Shown here: positions 24,603 to 32,349 of the stretch, piece after piece | How the letters are laid out: each line of letters begins with the position of its first letter | Position numbering within the stretch: the stretch's first letter is position 1 | Origin: a virus | DNA: 64,000 nucleotides | Virus record (IMG/VR): IMGVR_UViG_3300021440_000014 | Location: 108,011 to 172,010 of that record | Reading direction: 5' to 3' (one strand) | Program-made: the position numbers and the translations under genes | Notes under the pieces: model-generated | The model's database searches: none | Seen by the model: the letters and a program-made list of their open reading frames with translations, nothing else | Told to the model about the DNA's origin: nothing

Positions 24603-25028
24603 GGAAGTCGAATCCCTGTCTCTAACAATCAACTACTTACGTTTACATGCTTATATCAGTTTAATTTTCTGTAACAAAAACTGATCAAATTTTATTACAG
24701 AGTTTACTATTTAGCCTTTAGTTAAGAAACAAGTAACTTACTTGCTAAAAGTCCTGAAAATTCGCAACTTGACCTATCAGGAGTCAATCGAGTTGCGGGT
24801 AACAGCGATTAGGCTGCTACGGCTTGGTTAAAATCAACTGCTTCAACATTTCCCAAATATGAATCTGGGTTATTGAAGATCTCTTCGGCTTGCGCCAAGA
24901 GAGCATTGATTTCTGCATCATTTTCGTCAGCATTTATTTTTTGATTACATATTTATAGACGCCAAGCAATCTTCGTCTGCATGTAGTATTAATAGACCAA
25001 TTTTTAGATCGATACCATTTACACTCCC
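24590..25028 (-). ncRNA. ssrA: tmRNA (transfer-messenger RNA)
   Basis: 5' GGGAGTG pairs with 3' CACTTCC (7 bp), and the end reads A-CCA. The 5' part has the tmRNA D-loop-like TGGTATCGATC; the 3' part has T-arm AGGGA-TTCGACT-TCCCT. Between are a PK1-like stem (AGACG/CGTCT), a tag frame at 24931-24809 and a 7-bp stem CGCAACT/AGTTGCG. The tag starts ADENDAEINALLAQ and ends NQAVAA, a protease-degron-like end, with UAA stop. The 40-codon tag is far longer than the ~10 of most tmRNAs. Total 439 nt. It would tag and rescue stalled ribosomes with SmpB (not in window). Confidence 0.93.
24809..24931 (-). CDS. tmRNA-encoded tag peptide frame (40 codons + stop)
   Basis: Resume codon GCT at 24931 after ATAAAT; reads ADENDAEINALL near the start and AVDFNQAVAA at the end, then TAA. 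The start resembles ANDENYALAA-type tags and the end AVAA resembles ClpXP-recognised tails. It is not initiated by itself but read by trans-translation. Confidence 0.85.
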   Translation of the reverse strand, partial: ADENDAEINALLAQAEEIFNNPDSYLGNVEAVDFNQAVAA

Positions 25029-25038
25029 AAAATTTAAA

Positions 25039-25262
25039 TAGCGCGGCAGGATTTAATACCTGCAAGAGACTGTAAGATAATGGGGTATAACCGCCAACCC
25101 ATCTACCATGAGAGAACCGTTACTACGCTGTATATTTATATACTGACCGGCTTGGAGTCGCGTAACTGGCCTATCATTCCACTCCTTATGGGAGTAGCCA
25201 GTTTTGTTCTTCGTCTCAATGTCTCATACGTATCGCATTGCGTCTTATTCCGCCACGCGCTA
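25039..25262 (-). ncRNA. tRNA-like RNA with ~150-nt internal domain (224 nt)
   Basis: Outer acceptor TAGCGCG/CGCGCTA, TG, D-arm GCG-GAATAAGA-CGC, and T-arm GCAGG-TATTAAAT-CCTGC. D-loop TA with T-loop AT would give two Watson-Crick elbow pairs. The interior holds AACTGGC...GCCAGTT, ACTCC-CATAA-GGAGT, GTATA-TAAA-TATAC and ATGGG...CCCAT hairpins. No anticodon found. Lies just upstream of the tmRNA and may share its transcript. Confidence 0.45.
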
Positions 25263-25275
25263 TAGGGCAACGGTT

Positions 25276-25494
25276 TTAATCGCCGCCTCCACCACTGGCA
25301 TTAGCCAGAAACTCTTTTCTTACAAACAATTCAAAACATTTTTCATTACAGAAATTTTTATAAATTTTTATATATTGAGATTCTCGACAGCATTCACAGA
25401 ATTTACCTTTTGTATATACTAAAGATACTGAAGTCTCTTCAAGGTTTGTGGTGCAATCGTTTTTGCATCCATCACATTTAACTATTTTAAACAT
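25276..25494 (-). CDS. Small zinc-finger protein
   Basis: 72 aa from the ATG at 25494 (MFKIVKCDGCKNDC). Cysteine groups CDGCKNDC, CECCRE and CNEKC form likely treble-clef zinc sites. Preceded by the 17-bp leader repeat shared with 26679. Confidence 0.55.
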   Translation of the reverse strand: MFKIVKCDGCKNDCTTNLEETSVSLVYTKGKFCECCRESQYIKIYKNFCNEKCFELFVRKEFLANASGGGGD

Positions 25495-25503
25495 ATTTAA
25501 AAT

Positions 25504-25520
25504 ATCCCGAATTCTAACGC
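25504..25520 (-). repeat. 17-bp leader repeat, copy 1
   Basis: Minus strand GCGTTAGAATTCGGGAT, identical at 26707-26691. Both copies sit 10-12 nt upstream of a start codon in this orientation, so it may be a shared promoter or mRNA leader signal. Confidence 0.5.
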
Positions 25521-25525
25521 CCGCC

Positions 25526-25819
25526 TCAATCAATCAACCTATTCCTTAATCGAAGGATAGGATGATAAAACCTTACCATAATTACATAAATAAAACAAGT
25601 AAGAAAACATGCTATTAAATACTTTAAATCTTCTAAAACTTTCTTCAAACTGTCTCTATTAACCTGCTCTCTCTCAAAACAGCAAAAATTCTTGATTTGA
25701 ATATTATACCATACGTTATTTTTCCTAACGTGTATCGTTTCGTGATCCTTTCTTAGGAAAGGGAAATCATAAACTTCATACCATTCATTCCAGTATTTAT
25801 TATATCCTTTTAATTTCAT
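25526..25819 (-). CDS. Membrane-anchored hypothetical protein
   Basis: 97 aa with one strong membrane segment near the C-terminus (YLIACFLTCFIYVIMV). Not recognised. Confidence 0.5.
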   Translation of the reverse strand: MKLKGYNKYWNEWYEVYDFPFLRKDHETIHVRKNNVWYNIQIKNFCCFEREQVNRDSLKKVLEDLKYLIACFLTCFIYVIMVRFYHPILRLRNRLID

Positions 25820-25893
25820 TATTAGTTAAATTTTTAAAAACCCCGAGATTAACTACAGGGTCAACTACATCCTCCATTGGAGGATAAGATAAA

Positions 25894-26052
25894 TTATTTC
25901 TTATAAACTTTTAAATAAAATTCATTTGGATGTTTTTCTTTATAACAATTAAAGCATAAAGGGTAAAAATATTCATCATTTTTACATAAATTAGAATCAC
26001 ACTCAAAACATCTATCGCTAATCAATCTAATTAATTTTAGAAAAAACATCAT
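25894..26052 (-). CDS. Small zinc-binding protein
   Basis: About 52 aa from one of two adjacent ATGs at 26052/26049 that overlap the upstream stop. CFECDSNLC and CFNCYKEKH form a zinc-knuckle pair. Not recognised. Confidence 0.45.
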   Translation of the reverse strand: MMFFLKLIRLISDRCFECDSNLCKNDEYFYPLCFNCYKEKHPNEFYLKVYKK

Positions 26053-26396
26053 AATTTTTTTACTGAATAATAATCCCAAGCACTTAATCCAGAATCGCTA
26101 ATATATACCTTTTCAAAATCATTATATTTATAATAAGAATAAGTATTTTTCTTTAGATAGTTCATTTTTTCCGGCATAACCCTAACATATCTTTTCCTAT
26201 TAGAAAGAGATACTTTTAAACCCATTAAAATTAAATTTTTCCAACTATCAGTACTTAATATGTTATTTAAATGATGCTCGGATTTGACTTCTTCTAGATC
26301 CTCTATTCCTAACATTAACCTTTTAGGTTGGCGACTTAGAGGATTTCTCCTATGGAATTCGTCTATTTTAGATGTTATTTTATCTAATATTTTCAT
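26049..26396 (-). CDS. Hypothetical protein, paralogue of 26401
   Basis: 115 aa from the ATG at 26396 (MKILDKITSKIDEF). Shares FNST/RRNP...RLMLGIEDLE and KVSLSNRKRYVRVM with the following gene's RLIIGCEDFS and TVSRRKRYIRII. A tandem duplication; function unknown. Confidence 0.6.
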   Translation of the reverse strand: MKILDKITSKIDEFHRRNPLSRQPKRLMLGIEDLEEVKSEHHLNNILSTDSWKNLILMGLKVSLSNRKRYVRVMPEKMNYLKKNTYSYYKYNDFEKVYISDSGLSAWDYYSVKKL

Positions 26397-26400
26397 GCTA

Positions 26401-26679
26401 TTAAGAGGCAATATATTTTTTACTAAATTTATGATATTTAGTATTTTTTGATATAATCCTAATATACCTTTTTCTTCTACTGACTGTAATTTCTAATCCA
26501 AGAAAAATTATTTTACCATTAAAATGCTCCCTCAAAGAGGAGCCTCCATTATCTAATTCTAGTTTTAGATCTGAAAAATCTTCGCATCCTATAATTAATC
26601 TTTCTGCTTTTATGCAACGCCAAGGCTTAGTCGAATTAAATTTATGAATTCTTTTTGTAATTTCAGATCTTATATTCAT
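26401..26679 (-). CDS. Hypothetical protein, paralogue of 26049
   Basis: 92 aa, the shorter member of the tandem pair (RLIIGCEDFSDL, FLGLEITVSRRKRYIRII). Start preceded by TATAAAA and by the 17-bp leader repeat. Confidence 0.6.
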   Translation of the reverse strand: MNIRSEITKRIHKFNSTKPWRCIKAERLIIGCEDFSDLKLELDNGGSSLREHFNGKIIFLGLEITVSRRKRYIRIISKNTKYHKFSKKYIAS

Positions 26680-26690
26680 TTTTATATTAA

Positions 26691-26808
26691 ATCCCGAATT
26701 CTAACGCATCGGGCGGCGTTATTAGAGTCACCCCATCCTCTAACAGGCTACTTACAGGTTTACTTTCCTCTGCACATAGCTTAACGCTACTAAGCGTTGA
26801 GGTAAAAT
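26691..26808 (-). promoter_or_regulatory. Structured leader with repeat and GGGGTGA hairpin
   Basis: 118 bp without a gene. Holds the 17-bp repeat (26691-26707), a hairpin TTAGAG-GATGGGGTGA-CTCTAA at 26722-26743 and AACGCT-TAGT-AGCGTT near 26785-26800. The GATGGGGTGA loop recurs at 27056-27078 on a different stem. Confidence 0.4.
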
Positions 26809-27045
26809 TTATAATATTGAAAAACTTTTACCTATTAGGTAATCGACTGTTCTAAACCAAGCTTTTTTAGACAGTAAAGATTTTTTACCTTCGCAATACT
26901 CTAGCAAATGTAAAGGCACTAACTTCGGTTTACTACCATTTATTTCGTCTTTAAAAATTACAACAGTTTGAACTCTTTCAAATCCTAAAGACGGAACATC
27001 AAGTATGTCTCCTTCTTTTAGTTTTTCTATGTAATAATTTTCCAT
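26809..27045 (-). CDS. Hypothetical protein
   Basis: 78 aa from the ATG at 27045 (MENYYIEKLKEGDILDV). SH3-like start by eye. Not recognised. Its start is 11 nt from the 27056-27078 hairpin. Confidence 0.5.
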   Translation of the reverse strand: MENYYIEKLKEGDILDVPSLGFERVQTVVIFKDEINGSKPKLVPLHLLEYCEGKKSLLSKKAWFRTVDYLIGKSFSIL

Positions 27046-27055
27046 AAAATATAAT

Positions 27056-27078
27056 AGCCAAGTCACCCCACCTTGGCT
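27056..27078 (-). promoter_or_regulatory. Hairpin with conserved GTGGGGTGA loop
   Basis: AGCCAAG-GTGGGGTGA-CTTGGCT, directly upstream of the 27045 ATG. The loop matches the one at 26722-26743 while all stem bases differ, suggesting a conserved RNA motif. Confidence 0.45.
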
Positions 27079-27163
27079 TGGATACTTTTGCGCTAGGTTT
27101 TATAATGAACTCCATTTAAGGAATTCGGCTGGACGTATCTTTACCTAAAACCGAAAGGGGAAA

Positions 27164-27355
27164 TTAAAACGCTTTACTGTATTTTCCTAATACATCTTTA
27201 TCTTCTGCATTTGGCGCAGCTAAAAAATCCGCCAAATCTCTCAAAAATTCTATCAACTCTTGATTATTTTCTGGAACCTTTTCTACTGAGAGGCCCATCA
27301 TCATTTTACCATCTACAGTAAGTTCTATTCTTTTCGCATTTAATATTTTGTCCAT
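27164..27355 (-). CDS. Hypothetical protein
   Basis: 63 aa, helical C-terminus (NQELIEFLRDLADFLAAP). Not recognised. Follows the DUF4326 gene by 2 nt. Confidence 0.5.
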   Translation of the reverse strand: MDKILNAKRIELTVDGKMMMGLSVEKVPENNQELIEFLRDLADFLAAPNAEDKDVLGKYSKAF

Positions 27356-27357
27356 AA

Positions 27358-27636
27358 TTAATTTTCATCCAACCACGCTTTAACTACTTCTAAATGACAA
27401 GGCAAAGGAGAGCAGAAACAACCTAGTTTCTTACCTTTATAAGTTTTAAGCAGGCTGATAAAATCTGCGTCTCTCAAGAGAAAATAAAACCATTCTCTAT
27501 ATCTCTCGATAACTTCTTCTCTTGTTCCGTCTCTGCCTATTACGTAGGGATTTCCTAGTATAGAGCCGCGCCCGCCATACTTATCGCAAGACTCATTCCT
27601 AACATTAACTACTTTAGTTATTTCCTCTGTGTCCAT
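27358..27636 (-). CDS. DUF4326-family protein
   Basis: 92 aa from ATG 27636. VVNVRNESCDKYGGRGSILGNPYVI, REEVIERYREWF and LGCFCSPLPCHLEVVKAWL are the DUF4326 signature with its CxCxPxxCH site. Function unknown; common in phages. Overlaps the Nudix gene end. Confidence 0.8.
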   Translation of the reverse strand: MDTEEITKVVNVRNESCDKYGGRGSILGNPYVIGRDGTREEVIERYREWFYFLLRDADFISLLKTYKGKKLGCFCSPLPCHLEVVKAWLDEN

Positions 27637-28039
27637 AATTTTCAAGATAATATCTCACAGAAGGCATAAGTTTTAGTTTTAATGCTTCTTCTTTAGTAAA
27701 GAGTTTCCAGTCTGATTGTTTATCTGGCTCCCTATTTTCGACATTAGAATAATGATATTTATTATACTTCATTTCAAATATAAAACTTTTAATTTTTTTA
27801 TCTTCGAATATGAAACAGTCAATAAAATTAAACTTTGCTCCCCACGGCTCCATTCCGCTTTCTTCCATTACCTCTCTAAAAGCCGCCTCAGATGGAATTT
27901 CTCCTTTTTCCATTTTCCCACCGGGATCTTGCCAATATCCTTTAAACGGGTCGCCTTCCTCAATTCTCTCAGAGAGAAGGACTAGATCATCAAACCACAT
28001 TATACAATGGACGACCTTTTTGTAATCGTTAGGATTCAT
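27614..28039 (-). CDS. Nudix hydrolase
   Basis: 141 aa. The Nudix box GGKMEKGEIPSEAAFREVMEESG fits Gx5Ex7REUxEExGU (split: GGKMEKGE, REVMEESG). It would hydrolyse a nucleoside-diphosphate derivative; substrate unknown. Flanked by overlapping genes on both sides. Confidence 0.85.
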   Translation of the reverse strand: MNPNDYKKVVHCIMWFDDLVLLSERIEEGDPFKGYWQDPGGKMEKGEIPSEAAFREVMEESGMEPWGAKFNFIDCFIFEDKKIKSFIFEMKYNKYHYSNVENREPDKQSDWKLFTKEEALKLKLMPSVRYYLENYGHRGNN

Positions 28040-28533
28040 TTTTGTTTAAAATTTTGCTTAATAAAATTGTCAAGAATCTTGTCTGAAATTTTCTGATATG
28101 TATTCTTCACCAAATCAAATACTAATTCTACAAAATCATGAGAGAAATTCCACAGCAAACTATATGGCCAAAAAATTATCCATCCTGTTATCTCAGATTT
28201 AATCCTTCCGGGTTCGAATAAGTATCTTACTTCATTTAACTCGTCTAGATTTTTAATTCTATGCTTGGTTATTTCTTGTTTTACCCACGCTCTCCAACGC
28301 CAAATTGACCAAACGACACCAATGATAAAGTAAAGAAATCCAAATATCAGATAATTCTTAATGTAAGTGGGCTTAAAATATTCCAAATTCGAAAGTAATA
28401 AGACAAACCCCACTACTGACGGGAAAAGGAAATATTGTTTTTCTGCGGCGAAAAATGCTAAAATGCTAAAAAGCAAAAATAACAACCAAAAACTAAACGA
28501 CCATAATTCAAATAATCCAAAAATGTAACTCAT
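28036..28533 (-). CDS. Multi-TM membrane protein
   Basis: 165 aa with three hydrophobic segments in the first 85 residues and another near 120-130; charged C-terminus. Not recognised. Confidence 0.55.
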   Translation of the reverse strand: MSYIFGLFELWSFSFWLLFLLFSILAFFAAEKQYFLFPSVVGFVLLLSNLEYFKPTYIKNYLIFGFLYFIIGVVWSIWRWRAWVKQEITKHRIKNLDELNEVRYLFEPGRIKSEITGWIIFWPYSLLWNFSHDFVELVFDLVKNTYQKISDKILDNFIKQNFKQK

Positions 28534-28535
28534 AT

Positions 28536-29177
28536 TTAAGATGATACTCTCTTTTTAAGATTTGTCAAACTCTCTCTCTTTCCTGTATTTTTTAGGACGG
28601 TCAAATATCCGACTTGCTGCAAGGAATTTAAGTATCCCACATATTCTAAATAACCATACATACTCCAAAACAATGCCGAAGCTTTCTTTGCGTAAGATAC
28701 TTGATCTTTAGGTTCTCCAAGTCTATAAAAACACAAATACTTCTGACTTTCTGGCAGAAGAAAATTTAATACAAATGATGCGTCTTTCTCGCACATTTTT
28801 TTATAAAATTCTGTCATTTCGTCGTAAAATTTTCTATCTACTTCAGAGCATCCTTTAAGACGCTCTTCTTTTATTTCGTCGGGCTGTATTTTTTGCGCGG
28901 CTGAATCTAAATCTTCTTGCTGCTTTTCTGTTAGTTTTTCTTTCATGGTTGTTCTTGTTACGTTTATTTGTAAATCAGCTAATTTAATTTGACTATTTCC
29001 TTCAGAGTTAAATAAGTAAGCATAACTGCAAATCTCTGAAAGGGCGTCTATAGTACAATGAGCACAAACAAAGTCATGCTCCTTAAAACCCATCTTACTC
29101 CATAACTCATCAGATGTCCATAAGAATATATTGGCTCCGCGCTCTTCCCCACATTTTTTACAATGAAAATTATCCAT
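28536..29177 (-). CDS. Hypothetical protein with N-terminal zinc finger
   Basis: 213 aa from the ATG at 29177. HCKKCGEE and CAHC form a zinc site in the first 35 residues, the rest is helical with an acidic middle. Begins just after tRNA-Met, so probably read from the same transcript. Confidence 0.5.
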   Translation of the reverse strand: MDNFHCKKCGEERGANIFLWTSDELWSKMGFKEHDFVCAHCTIDALSEICSYAYLFNSEGNSQIKLADLQINVTRTTMKEKLTEKQQEDLDSAAQKIQPDEIKEERLKGCSEVDRKFYDEMTEFYKKMCEKDASFVLNFLLPESQKYLCFYRLGEPKDQVSYAKKASALFWSMYGYLEYVGYLNSLQQVGYLTVLKNTGKRESLTNLKKRVSS

Positions 29178-29186
29178 AAAAATTAG

Positions 29187-29258
29187 TGCCTCCAATCAGA
29201 CTCGCACTGATATATTACGACTTATGAGATCGTCCCATTAACATTATGGTATAGAGGC
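29187..29258 (-). tRNA. tRNA-Met (CAT)
   Basis: Acceptor GCCTCTA/TGGAGGC, D-arm CCAT-AATGTTA-ATGG, anticodon arm ACGAT-CTCATAA-GTCGT, T-arm ATCAG-TGCGAGT-CTGAT. CCA is not encoded. The D-loop has one G only and T55 is G; 19-56 stays G-C. Confidence 0.85.
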
Positions 29259-29266
29259 TTCTATAA

Positions 29267-29845
29267 TCAATTTGGGTTAGTATGATGATCGTTTAATTCC
29301 GGTATAGAGCAATTAATAGGTTTAGCATCCATAATTGTCTTTATTTCCTCAAAAGAGTAAGGCTCGAAACTGTTTCCATCGACACCAACATCTAAAATTT
29401 TACCTAAAACCTTACCTTCCTTGCGGACTCCCGCCATTCCATAGTGGCTGTGTCCGCACAAGCACCATGCGGAATGATGTTTTTTGTTCCATGTAACTTG
29501 AGCATAATGGTTTAAAGTTATGTCTTGATCGTTAATTTTAATCTCATGATATCCTTTATGGGCTGAATAAAACTTATGACGATTCCTCCAAGTCAATTTA
29601 TCATGATTGCCTGAGACTAAAACAATCAAACCGTTCAGTCTTTGAAAGAACATGTCAAACTCCATATCGTTTCTTCCAAAGACAAAATCCCCCAAAAAAT
29701 ATGCTAAATCTTGTTTACCTACTTTTTTATTCCATCTTTCTATAATTGCTTCATTCATTTCTACAACATTCTTGAAGGGACGGTTAGAATAGCGCAAAAT
29801 GTTACTATGATTAAAATGGAAATCCGAACTGAAAAACACTTTCAT
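29267..29845 (-). CDS. Calcineurin-like metallophosphoesterase
   Basis: 192 aa. SDFHFNH, LGDFVFG, SGNHDK and CGHSHYG are the ordered metal-binding motifs of this superfamily. Size matches small phage and bacterial phosphoesterases (MPP type). Substrate unknown; could act on RNA-end phosphates. Confidence 0.85.
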   Translation of the reverse strand: MKVFFSSDFHFNHSNILRYSNRPFKNVVEMNEAIIERWNKKVGKQDLAYFLGDFVFGRNDMEFDMFFQRLNGLIVLVSGNHDKLTWRNRHKFYSAHKGYHEIKINDQDITLNHYAQVTWNKKHHSAWCLCGHSHYGMAGVRKEGKVLGKILDVGVDGNSFEPYSFEEIKTIMDAKPINCSIPELNDHHTNPN

Positions 29846-29891
29846 ATATATAATTCCATCTTAACATATTTTTATTTTCTGTCAAAGAAAA

Positions 29892-29984
29892 TCAAGATAC
29901 TTTCAATTTATACGGTATTTTATTCCTCCGCTCTATTTTTATGTCTTCACGACTCGCTATGACAGACGTTTTTATAGCGGGCAT
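29892..29984 (-). CDS. Possible 30-aa basic peptide
   Basis: MPAIKTSVIASREDIKIE..., ending KLKVS, preceded by AGGGAG 5 nt before the ATG, one of few Shine-Dalgarno-like sites here. Very short, so tentative. Confidence 0.25.
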   Translation of the reverse strand: MPAIKTSVIASREDIKIERRNKIPYKLKVS

Positions 29985-30083
29985 CGCCGCTCCCTTTTAT
30001 CAGGTTTTGTTCGCCTTATTTGGCTTCATGTGTTAATTATGTTATTGCTGCTGTAAGTATCTTACTCTTAATTACACTAAAAC

Positions 30084-30182
30084 TAGAAGCTGATTTACAG
30101 TTTACTCTGGGCACTTTTTGTGTGATTACCGTCACGATGAAGCCGGATTACCGGCGTTTATTTTTTTTGCTGTAAGCTTCTA
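30084..30182 (-). ncRNA. Structured RNA with 13-bp base stem
   Basis: TAGAAGC and TTACAG at the 5' side pair with CTGTAA and GCTTCTA at the 3' side, interrupted by a 4-nt bulge. The interior has GCCGG-TAAT-CCGGC. Just downstream of tRNA-Cys. Unassigned small RNA. Confidence 0.4.
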
Positions 30183-30188
30183 AAAATC

Positions 30189-30263
30189 TGGAAGCACGTA
30201 TCAGAATTGCACTGATCTATTCGATTTTGCAGATCGACGCCTAATCTACTCGGCCAACGCGCT
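30189..30263 (-). tRNA. tRNA-Cys (GCA)
   Basis: Acceptor AGCGCGT/ACGTGCT, T73 (typical of tRNA-Cys), CCA encoded. D-arm GCC-GAGTAGATTA-GGC, anticodon arm TCGAT-CTGCAAA-ATCGA, T-arm ATCAG-TGCAATT-CTGAT. Elbow AG/GC instead of GG/TC. Confidence 0.9.
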
Positions 30264-30451
30264 ATTAAATTGGTGACTAATAAATCATTATAGCTGCTAC
30301 CACACCCCAATATTAAAGTGTTTTTGCCTTATTTAAAGTGTCCTACACTCACTATAACTTACTTAAGTTGGTATCCCTTGACGGTTTTGCGCCGTCGTCT
30401 CGGACTTGAGAGGCCCGCGATTTACTATTAATCTAAAGGGACATTAAAATG
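30264..30451 (-). other. RNA-rich spacer, unresolved
   Basis: About 190 bp without a frame. Hairpins GACGG-CGCAAAA-CCGTC, AACTT-AAGT-AAGTT and GGTG...CACC are visible but no tRNA could be folded with confidence. Confidence 0.35.
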
Positions 30452-30805
30452 TCAATTTTCCCAAAATTTGTTTTCGTAATTTTCCATCTCTTTTCTCCAA
30501 TTCTGTTCGATTATAGCCATTTTATCGTCTAACTCTTTATTTCTTTTAACTATAATTTCAGGAGTTAGAGTTTTTGCGAATTTTACTGTTTCATTAAAAT
30601 CTAAACTTAGATAAGGATGCATTGCATCACTAAGTCTAGGATCTCCTGTAAAGAAAATTCCACTTCTAAAGAGTGCCCATTTGTCTTTCTCTTTGAATTT
30701 ATACTCTATACAGTAATATTTTGCATTGTAATGACTTACTCTTACTCTAAATTTATCTTGTATATTCTCTGGCTTTGCTTTGAATTTTTTAAAAAATTTG
30801 AACAT
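30452..30805 (-). CDS. Hypothetical protein
   Basis: 117 aa, basic N-terminus then a mixed fold (RVRVSHYNAKYYCIEYKFKEK). Not recognised. Starts directly downstream of tRNA-His. Confidence 0.5.
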   Translation of the reverse strand: MFKFFKKFKAKPENIQDKFRVRVSHYNAKYYCIEYKFKEKDKWALFRSGIFFTGDPRLSDAMHPYLSLDFNETVKFAKTLTPEIIVKRNKELDDKMAIIEQNWRKEMENYENKFWEN

Positions 30806-30808
30806 AAA

Positions 30809-30883
30809 TGGTCAGGTGGGTCGGTTACGCTCCGACTCAATTTCATTCACAGTGAAAGAGGCTACTATTACATCACGCACTTG
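30809..30883 (-). tRNA. tRNA-His (GTG), weak acceptor
   Basis: Anticodon arm TTTCA-CTGTGAA-TGAAA, T-arm GTCGG-AGCGTAA-CCGAC, CCA encoded. The acceptor CAAGTGC/CCACCTG has only five pairs and the D-stem is unclear. Elbow AG/GC. Confidence 0.7.
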
Positions 30884-30886
30884 TTT

Positions 30887-31261
30887 TTAATTATAAAACT
30901 CTACTTCAACCCCAAGCTTCTTAAAATTGTTCTTAATGGCTTTTTCTTTTTGTTCATCTGAGGTATTCTCGTTATCATTAATTTCCATTAAACGATTTGC
31001 AATTTTCGAATTTCCATTTAGACTGCACAGTTCAGGAAGCATATAAGCTTCGTTCTCTTTAACTAGGTCCGAAGGCTCGTATTTATTTTCAATATATTTT
31101 TTATTAATTCCTCGCGCCAATGAGTAAAACCCAAGGCAGCATTTCATACCTTTGCAGTCCAACAGTTCCGCTTCATAGCTAAAATCAGTATGCTTACCTT
31201 TTTGGAAGCGCATCCACTCTTTACGGTTAATTCTAAATTTCTTAATTGGAGATTTTTTCAT
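30887..31261 (-). CDS. Hypothetical protein
   Basis: 124 aa from the ATG at 31261 (MKKSPIKKFRINRKEW). Contains CKGMKCCLGFYSLARG, a pattern frequent in phage proteins of unknown role. A good promoter lies 7 nt upstream. Confidence 0.55.
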   Translation of the reverse strand: MKKSPIKKFRINRKEWMRFQKGKHTDFSYEAELLDCKGMKCCLGFYSLARGINKKYIENKYEPSDLVKENEAYMLPELCSLNGNSKIANRLMEINDNENTSDEQKEKAIKNNFKKLGVEVEFYN

Positions 31262-31268
31262 ATAGTAG

Positions 31269-31296
31269 AGATTAACACATTTTTGAAGAATGTCAA
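31269..31296 (-). promoter_or_regulatory. Sigma70-type promoter, leaderless start for 31261 gene
   Basis: Minus strand TTGACA, 16-nt spacer, TAATCT, then 7 nt to the ATG. Confidence 0.65.
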
Positions 31297-31550
31297 TTCG
31301 ATTCTCTATAGGGCGCAAACTGTAATTTGTTAGATTCAAATTTTAAATAATTAGAGTATTTTGAAATACCCAAATCAACAGTAACAGAATTAAAAGTATT
31401 GGCAGTTTCTTTACTTTCTAAAACTTCCATTCTTTTTTCCATTTCCCTAATTAAAGCCTTATTTATCCAATTCATTTCTATTAAAATGTAGGTAGAAGAA
31501 GCAAAAACTAATAAAGCCATTAAACTTAATGAAGTTTCGTATTTTATCAT
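31293..31550 (-). CDS. Small TM protein with coiled coil
   Basis: 85 aa: one membrane helix (LSLMALLVFASSTYILIEM) then a short coiled coil (LIREMEKRMEVLESKE). Not recognised. Confidence 0.5.
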   Translation of the reverse strand: MIKYETSLSLMALLVFASSTYILIEMNWINKALIREMEKRMEVLESKETANTFNSVTVDLGISKYSNYLKFESNKLQFAPYRESN

Positions 31551-31584
31551 ATTGACATTATCTATATTTTATCCATAAAGTCAA

Positions 31585-31612
31585 TAAAAAACGGCAGATT
31601 TCTCTGCCGTTC
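31585..31612 (-). terminator. Terminator after 31635 gene
   Basis: Minus strand ACGGCAGA-GAAA-TCTGCCGT then TTTTTT; a GNRA loop stem. Confidence 0.85.
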
Positions 31613-31634
31613 GCTAATATAATTGAATTTGCTA

Positions 31635-32303
31635 TTATCTAAATTTATAATCTACATTAATCGCAATATAATTATTTTTGCCTGTTACGTTTTGCGGCGT
31701 ATTGTAATTAATAAATGGAGAATCACTATATCCAGTATAAGAAATAAATCTCATTCTTGGCGAAGCGGCAGTGTTTAAATGAGAGCCGGAATGTAGAATT
31801 TTAGTTCCTATCTCGAAAAAGAGAGAATCTCCATCATTCGCCATTCCTGTTCCTACAATCCCATTAAAGTATTGTAGTCTATAGCCCTGAGAATCATATT
31901 TTGAAAAATGAGAGGTATCACTCTGATCGCCAGAATACAAAACTTTTCTTAAATTTCCGCTCTGGTCGCAAACTTTAATAACTAAAGAATTACAGTGCCC
32001 GCTATTTATACCTGTTGGGCCTTTTGGAATGAAATATCCAGTAAAAATACCAGAATTCAAAAATTGAGAGCCGCTAAATACTTTATTGTATTTAAATACT
32101 GATGCAATTATCCTTTTATTAATGTCCTGCCCTGTATTTACAGGATGAAAAATTAACCTCTCAACTCCCGTTGTCGTCGATGGACTTGAATAGCAATCGT
32201 ATTTTAAGTTTGCTCCACCTGTGTAATACCAAAAGCTGTTTGGCGCAGAATAATTTTCATTTCCGCTTATTAGATTTTCGGAAAAATATATTTTAGTGCT
32301 CAT
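31635..32303 (-). CDS. Possible virion structural protein
   Basis: 222 aa, beta-rich with many S, G, Y and N (FWYYTGGANLKYDCYSSPS...), no signal peptide. Compositionally like tail or fibre proteins and it has its own terminator. Not recognised by family. Confidence 0.45.
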   Translation of the reverse strand: MSTKIYFSENLISGNENYSAPNSFWYYTGGANLKYDCYSSPSTTTGVERLIFHPVNTGQDINKRIIASVFKYNKVFSGSQFLNSGIFTGYFIPKGPTGINSGHCNSLVIKVCDQSGNLRKVLYSGDQSDTSHFSKYDSQGYRLQYFNGIVGTGMANDGDSLFFEIGTKILHSGSHLNTAASPRMRFISYTGYSDSPFINYNTPQNVTGKNNYIAINVDYKFR

Positions 32304-32349
32304 ATCACTAATTAATACACTAACTCTTGAGTTTTATTCGTTTTTTTAA

